Shown: in pieces, positions 35,135 through 44,047 of the stretch | Numbering within the stretch: the first letter of the stretch is position 1 | How the letters are laid out: the number at the start of each line of letters is the position of its first letter | Assembly: GCA_022791455.1 (NCBI GenBank) | Contig: JAAVZC010000005.1 | Location: 1 to 53,708 of the forward strand | Direction of reading: 5' to 3' | DNA from: Eggerthellaceae bacterium | Lineage (GTDB): Bacteria; Actinomycetota; Coriobacteriia; Coriobacteriales; Eggerthellaceae | DNA length: 53,708 nt | Made by a program: the position numbers and the translations under genes | Notes under the pieces: model-generated | What the model was told of the DNA's origin: nothing | Database searches by the model: none | The model's input: only the letters and a program-made list of their open reading frames with translations

Positions 35135-36049
35135 CTACATCGACCCCTGAATGTTCTTGGCTTCCCAATAGTTGAAGACCGGCCCGTCGATGCAGCAGTA
35201 CTGGTGGCCAATTTGGCAATGGCCGCACTTGCCCATGCCGCACTTCATGTGACGCTCGAAGCTCATGTAAATGCGGTCATAGGAAATGCCCTTGTTGCGC
35301 ATCTCCTGCACCACGAACTTGTACATCACCGGCGGCCCGCACACGGCGCCGAAGGTGCGGTCCGGGTCCACTTCCAGATGCTGGAAGGGCTTGGTGACCA
35401 GGCCCACTTCGCCGTCCCACGTGTCGTCGGGATGGTCCACCGTCAGGTACAGATCGAAGTCCTTGCGGTGGCGCCACATTTCGAACTGGTCGCGGAACAT
35501 CACCTCTTGCGGGCTGCGCGAGCCGTAGATGATAGTGACCTTGCCGAATTCGGAGCGCTCATCGTGGATGTTGTTGATGAGCGAGCGCAGCGGTGCGATG
35601 CCCAAACCGCCCGCCACCAGCAGCACGTCGTGGCCCTTCATCAGCTCGAAGGGGAACGGCCGCCCGTAGGGCCCACGGATACCCACGATGTCGCCGCACT
35701 GCATTTCGTGGAGCCTTTGCGTGAACTCGCCGGCGCGGCGCACGCACAGCTCGATGAAGCCGCTCTTCGAAGGGCTGCTGGAAATGGAGATAGGCGCCTC
35801 CCCCACGCCGAACAGCGACAGCTCCACGAACTGCCCCGGCTGGTGGTGGAAGGCGTTGCGGATGTTCTCGTCGATGAAGCGGAACTCGAACAGCTTCTCG
35901 TGCTCCGTCAGCGTTTGGATGGAGGTGATGCGCGCGGGCCACGGACGATAGGGGTTTGCCGCGATCAGCTCCTCGCCGGTCATGGGGGCGCCGGTATCGC
36001 GGTACGGGCTTACCCGCATGGCCTCAATCTCGGGGGTCAGGGCAGACAT
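35135..36049 (-). CDS. hydG: Hydrogenase diaphorase subunit, FAD/NAD(P)- and 2Fe-2S-binding (HydG)
   Basis: A 304-aa ferredoxin-reductase-fold protein. An FAD-binding barrel (residues ~35-135, with FHHQPGQFVELSLFG and ISISSSP) is followed by a nucleotide-binding domain (LLVAGGLGIAPLRSLI; FGAVCGPPVMY) and a C-terminal 2Fe-2S motif (CGMGKCGHCQIGHQYCCIDGPVF). It should link H2 oxidation to NAD(P)H, as in the gamma subunit of sulfhydrogenase. NAD versus NADP preference cannot be judged by eye. The gene is four bases after hydB. Confidence 0.9.
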   Translation of the reverse strand: MSALTPEIEAMRVSPYRDTGAPMTGEELIAANPYRPWPARITSIQTLTEHEKLFEFRFIDENIRNAFHHQPGQFVELSLFGVGEAPISISSSPSKSGFIELCVRRAGEFTQRLHEMQCGDIVGIRGPYGRPFPFELMKGHDVLLVAGGLGIAPLRSLINNIHDERSEFGKVTIIYGSRSPQEVMFRDQFEMWRHRKDFDLYLTVDHPDDTWDGEVGLVTKPFQHLEVDPDRTFGAVCGPPVMYKFVVQEMRNKGISYDRIYMSFERHMKCGMGKCGHCQIGHQYCCIDGPVFNYWEAKNIQGSM

Positions 36050-36052
36050 CCC

Positions 36053-37078
36053 TTAGGCTCCCTTCTCTTCGAAGAACTTGAGCACCTCGATGGGCGAGAT
36101 GTGCGCCTTGCACGCGCGCACGCAGCGGCCGCAGCCGGTGCAGAGCATGCGGTCGTGAGTGGCCAGGAAGCCGTTCAGCTTGTGATACATGCGGTGGCGC
36201 ACCCGGTTGCGGTTGGAATCGCGGAAGTTGTGGCCGCCGGTGACCATGGCGAACTGAGGGCTGGTGCAGGCATCCCACACCCGCTCGCGCCGGCCGCTCT
36301 TGCCGTCCGGCTCCAGCCGATCGGCAATGTCGAAGCAGTAGCAGGTGGGGCACACGCTGGAGCAGGCAGTGCAGGCAAGGCAGCGGCTTCCCAACTCTTC
36401 CCAGAAGGGATCAGAGTGGAAGGCGTCCATGAGCATGGCAATCTCTTGCACGTCCGGGATGTCCTTGCTGAAGGACTCCTGGCGCTTGCGGGTAGCCTGA
36501 CGAAACGCGATGCGGTCCTCGTCGGTGGCCTCCCGCGGATTGCAGGCGGACTCCAGCACGTTGGCGGCCGTCACACTGCCGATGGAGACCAGGTAGCGGT
36601 CGCCGATGTCCTGCAGGAACAGGTCGTAGCCGGTGCGCGCCTCATCCGCCTCCATCAGGTGGCAGAAGCAGCTGTCCGTGGGTGTGCAGCTAATACCGAT
36701 CACCATAGTGGCGTTGCGGCGCGCCTCGTAATAGGGGTCGCGGTAACGGTTGTCCTGAAACACCATGTCCAGGCTGTTCAGCGCGTTGATGTCGCAGGCA
36801 TGGGCGCCGAAGATGACGCGCGGGGTCACCTTCACCGTGAAGTCGGTCACCTCGTTGTTCTCGGCATCGAACTTGAAGAGGGTCTCCCGAGGCGGCAGCA
36901 CGTACTTCTTGCAGGACGTGATGGTGGTGGTGTAGTCCAGCTTGATCTGGTCGAAGGAATCCACCTTCTCGAAGGCGTAGCTGGCCCCCGATTCCACCGG
37001 CGCGATGACCTCGTAATCCTCCATGAATGCCTCGACCAGAGCAGGCAGCTCCTGCCGGTCGATAACGCGATAGAGCAT
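36053..37078 (-). CDS. hydB: Hydrogenase 4Fe-4S subunit (sulfhydrogenase beta type)
   Basis: A 341-aa protein related to HydB/AsrA. A domain with FGAHACDINALNSLDMVFQDN and GISCTPTDSCFC precedes two C-terminal ferredoxin clusters (CLACTACSSVCPTCYCFD and CTGCGRCVRACKAHISPIEVL). It is the electron-transfer subunit between the diaphorase and the hydrogenase dimer. The ATG at 37078 has AGGG upstream. It is the first gene of the operon. The 222-base upstream gap holds a palindromic repeat and no obvious strong promoter. Confidence 0.88.
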   Translation of the reverse strand: MLYRVIDRQELPALVEAFMEDYEVIAPVESGASYAFEKVDSFDQIKLDYTTTITSCKKYVLPPRETLFKFDAENNEVTDFTVKVTPRVIFGAHACDINALNSLDMVFQDNRYRDPYYEARRNATMVIGISCTPTDSCFCHLMEADEARTGYDLFLQDIGDRYLVSIGSVTAANVLESACNPREATDEDRIAFRQATRKRQESFSKDIPDVQEIAMLMDAFHSDPFWEELGSRCLACTACSSVCPTCYCFDIADRLEPDGKSGRRERVWDACTSPQFAMVTGGHNFRDSNRNRVRHRMYHKLNGFLATHDRMLCTGCGRCVRACKAHISPIEVLKFFEEKGA

Positions 37079-37194
37079 GCAATCACCCTTCGTCTCGCCA
37101 ACCCCAATAGGCTTCTTTCCCCATGGTATCGCAAGGGTTCGAAGAGCATAACCCCCGCCACGGCCAGCAGCGTAATTCACCCGATCAGCAGTTA

Positions 37195-37293
37195 TTGTCA
37201 TCCTGAGCGGAGGCCGAAGGCCGGAGTCGAAGGATCTCCGCAGCCGGGTGAGATCCTTCGACTACGCGCTGCGCGCTCCGCTCAGGATGACAA
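37195..37293. repeat. Interspersed palindromic repeat, type II (complete copy)
   Basis: The outer arms TTGTCATCCTGAGCGGAG (37195-37212) and CTCCGCTCAGGATGACAA (37276-37293) are perfectly complementary. The inner arms are GAAGGATCT and AGATCCTTC. It lies between hydB and rnhB, eight bases after the rnhB stop. Partial tandem copies are at 32885-33000. Confidence 0.85.
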
Positions 37294-37300
37294 CGGGAAC

Positions 37301-38092
37301 CTAAAAGAGGGACTCCTGCAGGAAGCCTTGGCAGAAGGTGGCGCGATGGACGGGGGTGAGGCCCTGGGCCTTGATGGCGGCGATGTGGTCGGCGCTGCCG
37401 TAGCCCTTGTTGTGGGCGAATCCGTAGCCGGGGTACGTTTCGTCCAGTTCACGCATCAGCCCGTCGCGCGCCACCTTCGCCACGATGGAGGCGGCGGCGA
37501 TGGAGGCGCACTTGGCGTCCCCCTTTACAATGTTGCGCTCTCGCGGGTCGAAGTGCAACGGATTGCCGTCCAACAGCGCCAAGTCAACTGCCAGCCCCTG
37601 GGCCTCTAGAGCAGCGAGGGCGTTTGAGAACGCGGTCTTGAGCGAAAAGGTCATGCCGTGGGAGTCTATGAACTCCGGCGCAACGTACTGAACCGTCCAG
37701 CCCAGCGCCACGTCCTTGATCTGGGCCGCCAGCCGCTCCCGGTCTTTTCCCGAAACCTGCTTGGAGTCGTTGAGCCCCGGCAGGTCGGCCGCTTCCGGCA
37801 GTACCACGGCCGCCACCGCCAACGGACCGGCCACAGGGCCGCGCCCCACTTCGTCCAGGCCGGCCACCACCTGGGCGCCCGCCTCTTCCGCTAACCGGTT
37901 CTGGAAGGCGAAGAGCCCCGCCAGCCGCGCCTCTTCTGCCTGCTGGGCGGCGATGCGCTTCTCGGCAGCCGCCAGTGCCGCCACCACGCCCTTGCGGGTG
38001 TCCGCCGCCAGCGAGCGCTTCAAAGCCGCCAGCTCCTTCGCATCCGCCGCCGCCAGCCGCGCCCGCAGTTCCCCCACCGTTAAATCGCGCAT
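37301..38092 (-). CDS. rnhB: Ribonuclease HII
   Basis: A 263-aa RnhB (EC 3.1.26.4) that cleaves RNA in RNA-DNA hybrids and single ribonucleotides in DNA. The catalytic motif DEVGRG is at residues 80-85. DSKQVSGKDRERLA, ALLDGNPL and ASIVAKVARDGLM complete the active-site pattern. An N-terminal Ala/Lys/Glu-rich helical extension of about 70 residues precedes the catalytic domain, making it longer than the ~200-aa norm; related actinobacterial proteins share this. It lies downstream of rplS past a terminator. Confidence 0.95.
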   Translation of the reverse strand: MRDLTVGELRARLAAADAKELAALKRSLAADTRKGVVAALAAAEKRIAAQQAEEARLAGLFAFQNRLAEEAGAQVVAGLDEVGRGPVAGPLAVAAVVLPEAADLPGLNDSKQVSGKDRERLAAQIKDVALGWTVQYVAPEFIDSHGMTFSLKTAFSNALAALEAQGLAVDLALLDGNPLHFDPRERNIVKGDAKCASIAAASIVAKVARDGLMRELDETYPGYGFAHNKGYGSADHIAAIKAQGLTPVHRATFCQGFLQESLF

Positions 38093-38135
38093 CTCTCCAC
38101 CGCCTTTCGCCGCCTATTGTACCTGCCGCTGACAT

Positions 38136-38160
38136 AAAAAATGGCCCCGAAGGGCCATTT
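38136..38160 (-). terminator. Intrinsic terminator after rplS
   Basis: The minus-strand hairpin AAATGGCCC-TTCG-GGGCCATTT with a UUCG-type tetraloop is followed by T residues (to 38136). It lies 15 bases after the rplS stop and before rnhB, so rnhB needs read-through or its own promoter. Confidence 0.85.
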
Positions 38161-38174
38161 CAGTTGCATGAAGC

Positions 38175-38522
38175 TTAGCGGAAGGACTTCTCCTTGATCT
38201 TGGCCGCCTTGCCGATCTTGTTGCGCAGGTAGTACAGCTTGGCGCGACGCACATCGCCCTCGCGCACCACTTCGATCTTGTCGATCTTGGGGGAATGCAC
38301 CGGGAAGGTACGCTCAACGCCCACGTTGAAGCTTATCTTGCGCACAGTGAAGGTCTCGCGGGAAGACTCGCCCTGACGACGAATCACATCGCCCTGGAAC
38401 ACCTGGATACGCTCGCGGTTGCCCTCGGTGATGCGGTAGTGCACGCGTACGTTGTCGCCCACGTGAAACTCGGGGACGTCCTGCTTGATCTGCTGCTGCT
38501 CGATGGCGCGAATGATATCCAT
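38175..38522 (-). CDS. rplS: 50S ribosomal protein L19
   Basis: A 115-aa L19 of normal length. The signature is visible from [24 protein letters not shown] through GDVIRRQGE...[44 protein letters not shown]. It sits at the 30S-50S interface. The ATG has AAGGA upstream and a good promoter 67 bases away. It appears to be transcribed alone, without the usual trmD neighbour. Confidence 0.98.
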   Translation of the reverse strand: MDIIRAIEQQQIKQDVPEFHVGDNVRVHYRITEGNRERIQVFQGDVIRRQGESSRETFTVRKISFNVGVERTFPVHSPKIDKIEVVREGDVRRAKLYYLRNKIGKAAKIKEKSFR

Positions 38523-38588
38523 GGTCGATTCCTTCTATATACTTCAGTTTCTTACCTGCGTAATAACCTTATAAACGCACGATTGGTT

Positions 38589-38617
38589 AGTTTAGCATCT
38601 GGAATATGCCGTTGCAA
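38589..38617 (-). promoter_or_regulatory. Promoter of rplS
   Basis: On the minus strand: -35 TTGCAA (38617-38612), a 17-base spacer, and -10 TAAACT (38594-38589). The spacing is ideal. The leader is about 60 bases. Confidence 0.75.
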
Positions 38618-38672
38618 GGGAAAAATTCTTGTGTGAATTTCCTCCGCAAACGGCACATTCCTCGTTCGGCGC

Positions 38673-39314
38673 TCAGGCAAGGCCGCCCCGCACGTCGTCG
38701 AGCACACCGTGCACCAACTCCAGGTAGCCCTTCCAGAACGACGTCTTGCAGCGCTCCTCCACCTGGCCGCGGTAATCCCCGAGCCAGGACAGCACGTAGC
38801 GGTCCAGGAACTCGACGATGCGCGCAGCCCTCTCGTCGGTCGGATTCTCCTGATAGCGCTCAAGCATTGCGGCAACGTAGTCCAGCTCCACGCCCAAATA
38901 GTCCCCACGATTCGACCGGCCACCCACAGGCGCGAACCCGTCTTCCAGGTACCAGCCGTTGATAGAGCACATCGCCTGCACGCCCACGCCGTCATTCCCA
39001 AGCCATGCCCCCGCATACGGAGGGCGCGGGCCGTGGTCGGGGCTCATGCCGCGAAACGCGAGCGTCCAGTCCACGGCCAACTGCTGGACGAGCGCATCCA
39101 GATCGTCCTGCCCGGCTTCAGCCAGGAAGGTCTTCATGCGGGTGCAACCGGGCGCCCCGTCGTCCAGGGCGCTCACCGCTTGTACGAGGGAGGGAGTCCA
39201 AGCGGCGTCCGGCACGTTCCCGACCATCCGAGCCAGCATGTTCAACGTTGCTGCCACGTCTGTCCAGGGAACCTCGATAACATCGTTTTGCGGTTGCACG
39301 ATGGATGCGCTCAT
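38673..39314 (-). CDS. TorD-family chaperone of the adjacent molybdoenzyme
   Basis: A 213-aa protein from the ATG at 39314 (AAGGA seven bases upstream). The TorD pattern is weaker than in the gene at 3922 but visible: VQQLAVDWTLAFRGMSPDHGPRPPYAGAWLG, LGVELDYVAAMLERYQENPT and FLDRYVLSWLGDYRGQVEE. It is last in the DMSO-reductase-family operon, so its client is most likely the Tat-dependent catalytic subunit at 41190. Confidence 0.8.
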   Translation of the reverse strand: MSASIVQPQNDVIEVPWTDVAATLNMLARMVGNVPDAAWTPSLVQAVSALDDGAPGCTRMKTFLAEAGQDDLDALVQQLAVDWTLAFRGMSPDHGPRPPYAGAWLGNDGVGVQAMCSINGWYLEDGFAPVGGRSNRGDYLGVELDYVAAMLERYQENPTDERAARIVEFLDRYVLSWLGDYRGQVEERCKTSFWKGYLELVHGVLDDVRGGLA

Positions 39315-39345
39315 CTTCAAATCCTTTCTACCGAAGTACGGGCGG

Positions 39346-40557
39346 CTAGTTCGACTTTCCGCCCTTGCCCATCAGCCCGTTGCACAGCAGCATGAAGGCC
39401 AAGCACCCCAGGGCGAGCACGCCCACGACCACCAGAAGCTCAAGTCCGGTGGGCACGTAGAACGCCCCCACACCCGTTGTCGAGAGCGCGGCCTGCGCCA
39501 GCGCGTCGGACTCAAACCCCGGCATCGCGGTGGCATAGGGGGTGCTGAACGCGGTCAGCAACAGCCAGATGCGCTTGCAGAACACGCCCAGCACAATGAG
39601 GATGCTGGCAGCAGCCACCAGGCCCCTCTTCGAGCGATTCTTCGCCACCGCCAAGATGAGGAAGGGAATGAGCAGGCCGCCAATCATCTCGAACCAGAAG
39701 AACGGAGCTGTCTCGCCCGTGGCCATGATGGCCAGCGCCGTGGCTTCGCTGCCACCGGGGTAGCCCATGGTCAGAAGCTCGCAGAAGATGAAGTAGGCAT
39801 CCACGGCCACGAACACGGCCAACAGCTTCGCCAGCTTCTCGAACAGCTCGGTTCCGGTGGTGAACAGGCCCTTCGCCTGCAGCACCATGAGGACGATCAG
39901 CAGCAGCGCCAAGCCGGAATCGCAGGCGCTCGCCACGAAGATGGGCGCCATGATGGCGGTGTACCAAGTGCGGGCAATCTGCAGGCCGAAGATCCACGCG
40001 GTCACGGAATGCACCAGGATAGCCACCGGGAGCGCCACATAGGAGAGCTTCGCCACCTTCGCCTCGTCACCTTTGCGAATCCAGACAATGTCGAGGATGT
40101 TGATCACCAGATAGCAGGTGATAACCAGCACGTCCCACATAAGCGGCGATGTCAGGTTGGGGCCGGTGAGCAGGCGCCACACCTTGGCGAACCCGCCCAG
40201 GTCGATAAGCACGAACAGGCCGGCCAGGCAGATGCAGACGGTGGAGAGGATGACCGCCGGCAGCGCCACCTTCTTGAACGCCTCGATGTTGAACACGTGC
40301 GCCGAGCTGGCCACAATCAAGCCGCCGGCGGAAAGGCCCACGAAGAACATGAACATGACAATATAGGCGCCCCAGCTGTTGACGTTCGTCATGCCGGTCA
40401 TTTGCAGACCGATCATCAGCTGATAGATCCAGCAGCCCACGCCCACGGCGGTGAGCACGGCCGCAACGGCGATGGCCGCCTTAGAGAACTTCTTCTGCGG
40501 CGCATTTCCCGTTGTCCGGGCGGGTGCCGCTCCCCCGCTGCTCACGACGTTTTCCAT
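39346..40557 (-). CDS. NrfD/DmsC-like membrane anchor and quinol-interacting subunit
   Basis: A 403-aa protein with about nine to ten transmembrane helices. NrfD-type features include WGAYIVMFMFFVGLSAGGLIVASSAHVF near the N-terminus. It should anchor the catalytic and Fe-S subunits on the outer face and exchange electrons with menaquinol. The ATG at 40557 lies just two bases past the end of the ferredoxin gene and has GGGGGCGAATAG upstream. An in-frame extension upstream overlaps that gene and does not look real. Confidence 0.92.
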   Translation of the reverse strand: MENVVSSGGAAPARTTGNAPQKKFSKAAIAVAAVLTAVGVGCWIYQLMIGLQMTGMTNVNSWGAYIVMFMFFVGLSAGGLIVASSAHVFNIEAFKKVALPAVILSTVCICLAGLFVLIDLGGFAKVWRLLTGPNLTSPLMWDVLVITCYLVINILDIVWIRKGDEAKVAKLSYVALPVAILVHSVTAWIFGLQIARTWYTAIMAPIFVASACDSGLALLLIVLMVLQAKGLFTTGTELFEKLAKLLAVFVAVDAYFIFCELLTMGYPGGSEATALAIMATGETAPFFWFEMIGGLLIPFLILAVAKNRSKRGLVAAASILIVLGVFCKRIWLLLTAFSTPYATAMPGFESDALAQAALSTTGVGAFYVPTGLELLVVVGVLALGCLAFMLLCNGLMGKGGKSN

Positions 40558-40559
40558 TT

Positions 40560-41186
40560 CTATTCGCCCCCTTTGTAGCCCACGTAGTACACGCAGGGCT
40601 TCGTGCCGTACTCTTCCATAAGCGGACGGGCCGCCATTTCCCGGATGCCCTTCGAAACTTCGCTGTCCGGGTCGTCCAGATCGCCGAACACGCGCGCCTT
40701 CGTAGGACAGGCCTGGGCGCACGCCGAAAGCGGGTTGCCCTCGTCCACGCGGTCGGAGCAGAAGATGCACTTGGAAACCGTGCCCACAACGAAGGCGCCC
40801 TCATGGCTCTTCCCGTAGGGGGTCTCTTCTTCGAACTCAGGGAAGTAGGTGGTGTTGTCGCCGAAGTTGAAGGTGCGGGCGCCGTACGGGCAGGCGGCCA
40901 TGCACATGCGGCAGCCAATGCACTTGTCCTTGTCCACCAGCACGATGCCGTCCTCACGCGTGTAGGTGGCGCCAGTCGGGCACACCCGCTCGCAGGCGGC
41001 GTTCTCGCAGTGGTTGCACAGGGTGGGCAGGAAGAAGCGGCGGCAATCGGGGTACTCTCCAATCTCCGTGGTGGTCACGCGCGACCAGAACGTCTGGGGA
41101 GGAGTCGCGTTCTTCTGCTTGCACGTTACGGTGCAGGCATTGCAGCCGATGCAGCGCTCAAGGTCTATCAACATACCGTATCGCAT
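40560..41186 (-). CDS. DmsB-like electron-transfer subunit with four 4Fe-4S clusters
   Basis: A 208-aa protein with four ferredoxin motifs: CIGCNACTVTC, CNHCENAACERVCP, CIGCRMCMAACPYGA and CIFCSDRV...CAQACP, paired as in DmsB/PhsB/NrfC. It passes electrons between the NrfD-like anchor and the molybdenum subunit. There is no signal peptide; such subunits are exported bound to the catalytic subunit. It starts three bases after the catalytic gene. Confidence 0.94.
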   Translation of the reverse strand: MRYGMLIDLERCIGCNACTVTCKQKNATPPQTFWSRVTTTEIGEYPDCRRFFLPTLCNHCENAACERVCPTGATYTREDGIVLVDKDKCIGCRMCMAACPYGARTFNFGDNTTYFPEFEEETPYGKSHEGAFVVGTVSKCIFCSDRVDEGNPLSACAQACPTKARVFGDLDDPDSEVSKGIREMAARPLMEEYGTKPCVYYVGYKGGE

Positions 41187-41189
41187 AGG

Positions 41190-43904
41190 TTATTCCGCCT
41201 TCCTGATCTTGACGCGGGTAGAGATGGAGATGGAGCCGGAAACGGTGAAGAACTCGCCGTCCTTCGCGGTCAGCAGCTGGTTGTAGGTGGTGCCCTTGCG
41301 CGCTGCCGGGTTCAGGAACGCGGAGACATGCTGGCCCTGGCCCGGGAAGCCCAGGCAGTCCTCGCGGATGAGGCCGGTCACCTTGATGACGCCGTCCGCC
41401 ACACCGCCGTGCTGGGACTCTACCACCACACGGTCGCCGTCCTTGAGGCCGCGGGCCTCGGCAGCTATGGGGTTGATCTGGATGTACAGGTCGTCGAAGT
41501 TCTGGTGCTCCACCACTTCGCGCAGCCACACGTTGTTGTCGGCGCCGCCCAAGCCCAAAATGCGCGGCGAGATCTTCCAGTTCACGCAGAACAGGTCGAA
41601 CTCGTCGGTACCGAAATCGGTCAACCAGCTGTCATGCCATTCAGGAACAGGGGTGTACTCGGCGTACACTTCGTCCATGCGGCCCTCCCAGCCGGGCTGG
41701 GCAATCTCTTGGCCGGTGATCTCGGACCACTTCTCAATGTTAGCCTTCAGATGACGGCCGACGATCATGTCGCGCTGGTCGTACACGGGCAGGCGTCCCA
41801 CTCCCTGAATGCACCAGTCGTAGCAGTCCTCGACAGCAGCGGTATAGGCCCAGAAACCGTGTTCCTTGAAGTAGTCGACACCGTAGGGCTCCTCGGCGCC
41901 GTGGGTGGAGGTATAGGCCTTCAGGTAGTTGTCGAGCACCTGCTCATAAGTGTATTCCTGCGTCGGGTCCAGCTGATAGGGGGTCCCCATCATGCCGAAG
42001 AACCCTGAGGTGGCCATGTTGAGTGCGGCGCCGTTGCCCACATGGTAGGCCAGCTCCATGACGAACTCATCGAACTGCACCGTCTCGAAGAGCGGCTCGA
42101 TAGGCGAGTGCTTGAAGTTCACGCCTTGTACCCGCAGCGAGTCCAGGCCGGCAGTCATAATCTCTTCGATGGGATGGATCTGGGTACGCTCCATCGGCGC
42201 CGCCTCGGGCAGGATGACATCACAGAACAGCGAGCATTCGTCCATGAGCAGACCGGTAGTGAACGTGAAGGGCACCTTCTTGAACGCCTGCACGAACATG
42301 TCGCGATTGGTGTCGGCCAAGAAGCCGTTCGATCCGATGGGGAACATGACGTCGATGTCGTAGTCCACATAGTACTTCGCGGGATCAACGATGGCGCCCA
42401 TGGCGGTGGTCAGCACGGGGAAGCGGGCCAGCGCCGCGAACTGCTTGCCCGTCATGTCGTTCATGGGGATGGTAAAGCCGGCATCGTACTTCTCCAGGTA
42501 GGGAGTCAACTTCTCCGGCAGGATGACGCCGTCTTCCACCTCGAACTTGGGGTGCTCCACATGGATGACCGAACCGGGAACGCCCAGCGCGCCGACGATC
42601 ATGGTCACCGTGTCGCCCACAATGTAGGTGCGCTGTCCCTGGTTGGTGTTGGCGGCGCCGCGGCCCACGGCCAGGCACACGGGGCGATAGGGCAACTCCA
42701 CGCCATCGATGACGATGGTGGAGCCAATCTGCGCCGCTTCGGCGAACTCGGTGGTCACCCGGCGGATGTTCTCGGCGGAAATACCGGTCTTCTCGGCCGC
42801 CCACTCGGGGGTGGAGTCCTTGACGGAGGCCTTCAGCTTCTCGAAGGCCGTCTCGACCGGGGTGCCGTCCACGGTGAACTGGCCCTCAAGGGCAATCTCG
42901 CCGAACTCGGCGTCGTAGTCCTTCGCCACACCGGCCGCGGCGTCCCACATCATGGGCTTGCCGGTTTCGGGGTTGCGGTAGTAGTCCTGGTCCTCCTGGA
43001 TGAGGTAGGGCAAGTTGGTGCGCTCGGTGAGGTAGGGCTCGTCCCACACCCGCAGCTCGTGCAGCAGCACATTCAGCATGGCCATGCAGAACGCCATGTC
43101 GGAGCCGGGGCGGATAGGCAGCCATTCCCCGTGGGAGGCCTCGCTGTTGCAGTGGGGGTCCACCACGACGGTCTTCATGCCGCGTTTCCAGGCGTCGGCC
43201 ATGGCGCGCGACGGACCGGAAGCGAAAGCAGCCGTGCCGCCCATATTGCGGCCGAGCGCGATGAGGTAGTTGCAGTGGCCCACGTCAACGCGGTCGATGA
43301 AGGTGTTGTTGAACAAGGTGGGCGCGTGATGCACTTCGCACAAAGGACCGCAGGTCATCGCATAGTTCGGCGTGCCCATAATGGAGTTGTAGAGCTTCTT
43401 GAACGGGTCCTCGTGCAGCGAGTCGCCGAACCCGTAGACGAACATATGGCGACGCGGGTCCTTCGCATAGCATTCGTCCATCTTGTCCAAGATCAGCTGC
43501 TTGGCCTCGTCCATGGAAATCTCTTGCCACTGGGGATCGACGTCCAGGCCCTTCTCCGGATTGGTGCGCTTCACCGGCACCTTGCAGCGGTACGGGTCGT
43601 ACAGCGTCATCAGCTGGGCCGCGCCGCGCGGGCACATGGTACCCTTGTTGGCGGGGTGCTCCATCATGCCGCGCACTTCCACCGCCACGCCGTTCACCAC
43701 GTGGGTCTCGATGCCGCAGTTGGTGAAAATGCACCCGCCGCAGAATCCCTTGACCCACTTGTCCTCTTGGACCGTCCCGTCCGCCAGGGCCAAGGAGCTC
43801 TCCCCTGCCAAGGACACGCCGGCGCCCAGCGCCGCAGCGGCCGCAAGCGCGGCAGTTCCCTTGAGGAAGCCCCGTCGACTGGTTTTCTGTGTCAACACTT
43901 CCAT
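41190..43904 (-). CDS. Molybdopterin oxidoreductase of the DMSO reductase family, catalytic subunit
   Basis: A 904-aa protein. A Tat signal (SRRGFLKG, residues 9-16) precedes the N-terminal 4Fe-4S cysteines 55, 58, 63 and 91 (CGGCIFTNC...MCPRG). The cofactor-binding segments include GTPNYAMTCGPLCEVHH, where Cys185 or Cys189 is the likely Mo ligand, VVVDPHCNSEASHGEWLPI and RPGSDMAFCMAML. The C-terminal domain has the second pterin-binding fold (ILGLGGADNNVWLREVVEHQ). It is exported folded and works with the B and C subunits. The substrate cannot be read from sequence; the context (LysR regulator, Eggerthellaceae) resembles operons for organic acceptors such as catechols. The ATG at 43904 has AGGAGGGAAG upstream. 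Confidence 0.92.
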   Translation of the reverse strand: MEVLTQKTSRRGFLKGTAALAAAAALGAGVSLAGESSLALADGTVQEDKWVKGFCGGCIFTNCGIETHVVNGVAVEVRGMMEHPANKGTMCPRGAAQLMTLYDPYRCKVPVKRTNPEKGLDVDPQWQEISMDEAKQLILDKMDECYAKDPRRHMFVYGFGDSLHEDPFKKLYNSIMGTPNYAMTCGPLCEVHHAPTLFNNTFIDRVDVGHCNYLIALGRNMGGTAAFASGPSRAMADAWKRGMKTVVVDPHCNSEASHGEWLPIRPGSDMAFCMAMLNVLLHELRVWDEPYLTERTNLPYLIQEDQDYYRNPETGKPMMWDAAAGVAKDYDAEFGEIALEGQFTVDGTPVETAFEKLKASVKDSTPEWAAEKTGISAENIRRVTTEFAEAAQIGSTIVIDGVELPYRPVCLAVGRGAANTNQGQRTYIVGDTVTMIVGALGVPGSVIHVEHPKFEVEDGVILPEKLTPYLEKYDAGFTIPMNDMTGKQFAALARFPVLTTAMGAIVDPAKYYVDYDIDVMFPIGSNGFLADTNRDMFVQAFKKVPFTFTTGLLMDECSLFCDVILPEAAPMERTQIHPIEEIMTAGLDSLRVQGVNFKHSPIEPLFETVQFDEFVMELAYHVGNGAALNMATSGFFGMMGTPYQLDPTQEYTYEQVLDNYLKAYTSTHGAEEPYGVDYFKEHGFWAYTAAVEDCYDWCIQGVGRLPVYDQRDMIVGRHLKANIEKWSEITGQEIAQPGWEGRMDEVYAEYTPVPEWHDSWLTDFGTDEFDLFCVNWKISPRILGLGGADNNVWLREVVEHQNFDDLYIQINPIAAEARGLKDGDRVVVESQHGGVADGVIKVTGLIREDCLGFPGQGQHVSAFLNPAARKGTTYNQLLTAKDGEFFTVSGSISISTRVKIRKAE

Positions 43905-44047
43905 CTTCCCTCCTTCTCCTCTGGAAAAGATTCTCTGTGCTCCTCGCACACCCAGAGCATAGAAGGCTGGAAGGTAAGGTGGAATAAACGACCGGTTCTT
44001 CCGGGCAAACTAGAAGTTGATACCGTCTTGGCGGAGAATAATGGAAT

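Noticed and set aside
34802..37609. Very long open frame on the plus strand across hydD, hydG, hydB and rnhB
   Set aside because: It mirrors the real minus-strand genes. In this GC-rich DNA antisense frames stay open; it has no domain, no ribosome site and runs through four confirmed genes.
41190..43904. Naming the molybdoenzyme as a catechol dehydroxylase or DMSO reductase
   Set aside because: The family and context allow it, but no residue visible by eye fixes the substrate; only the family is reported.
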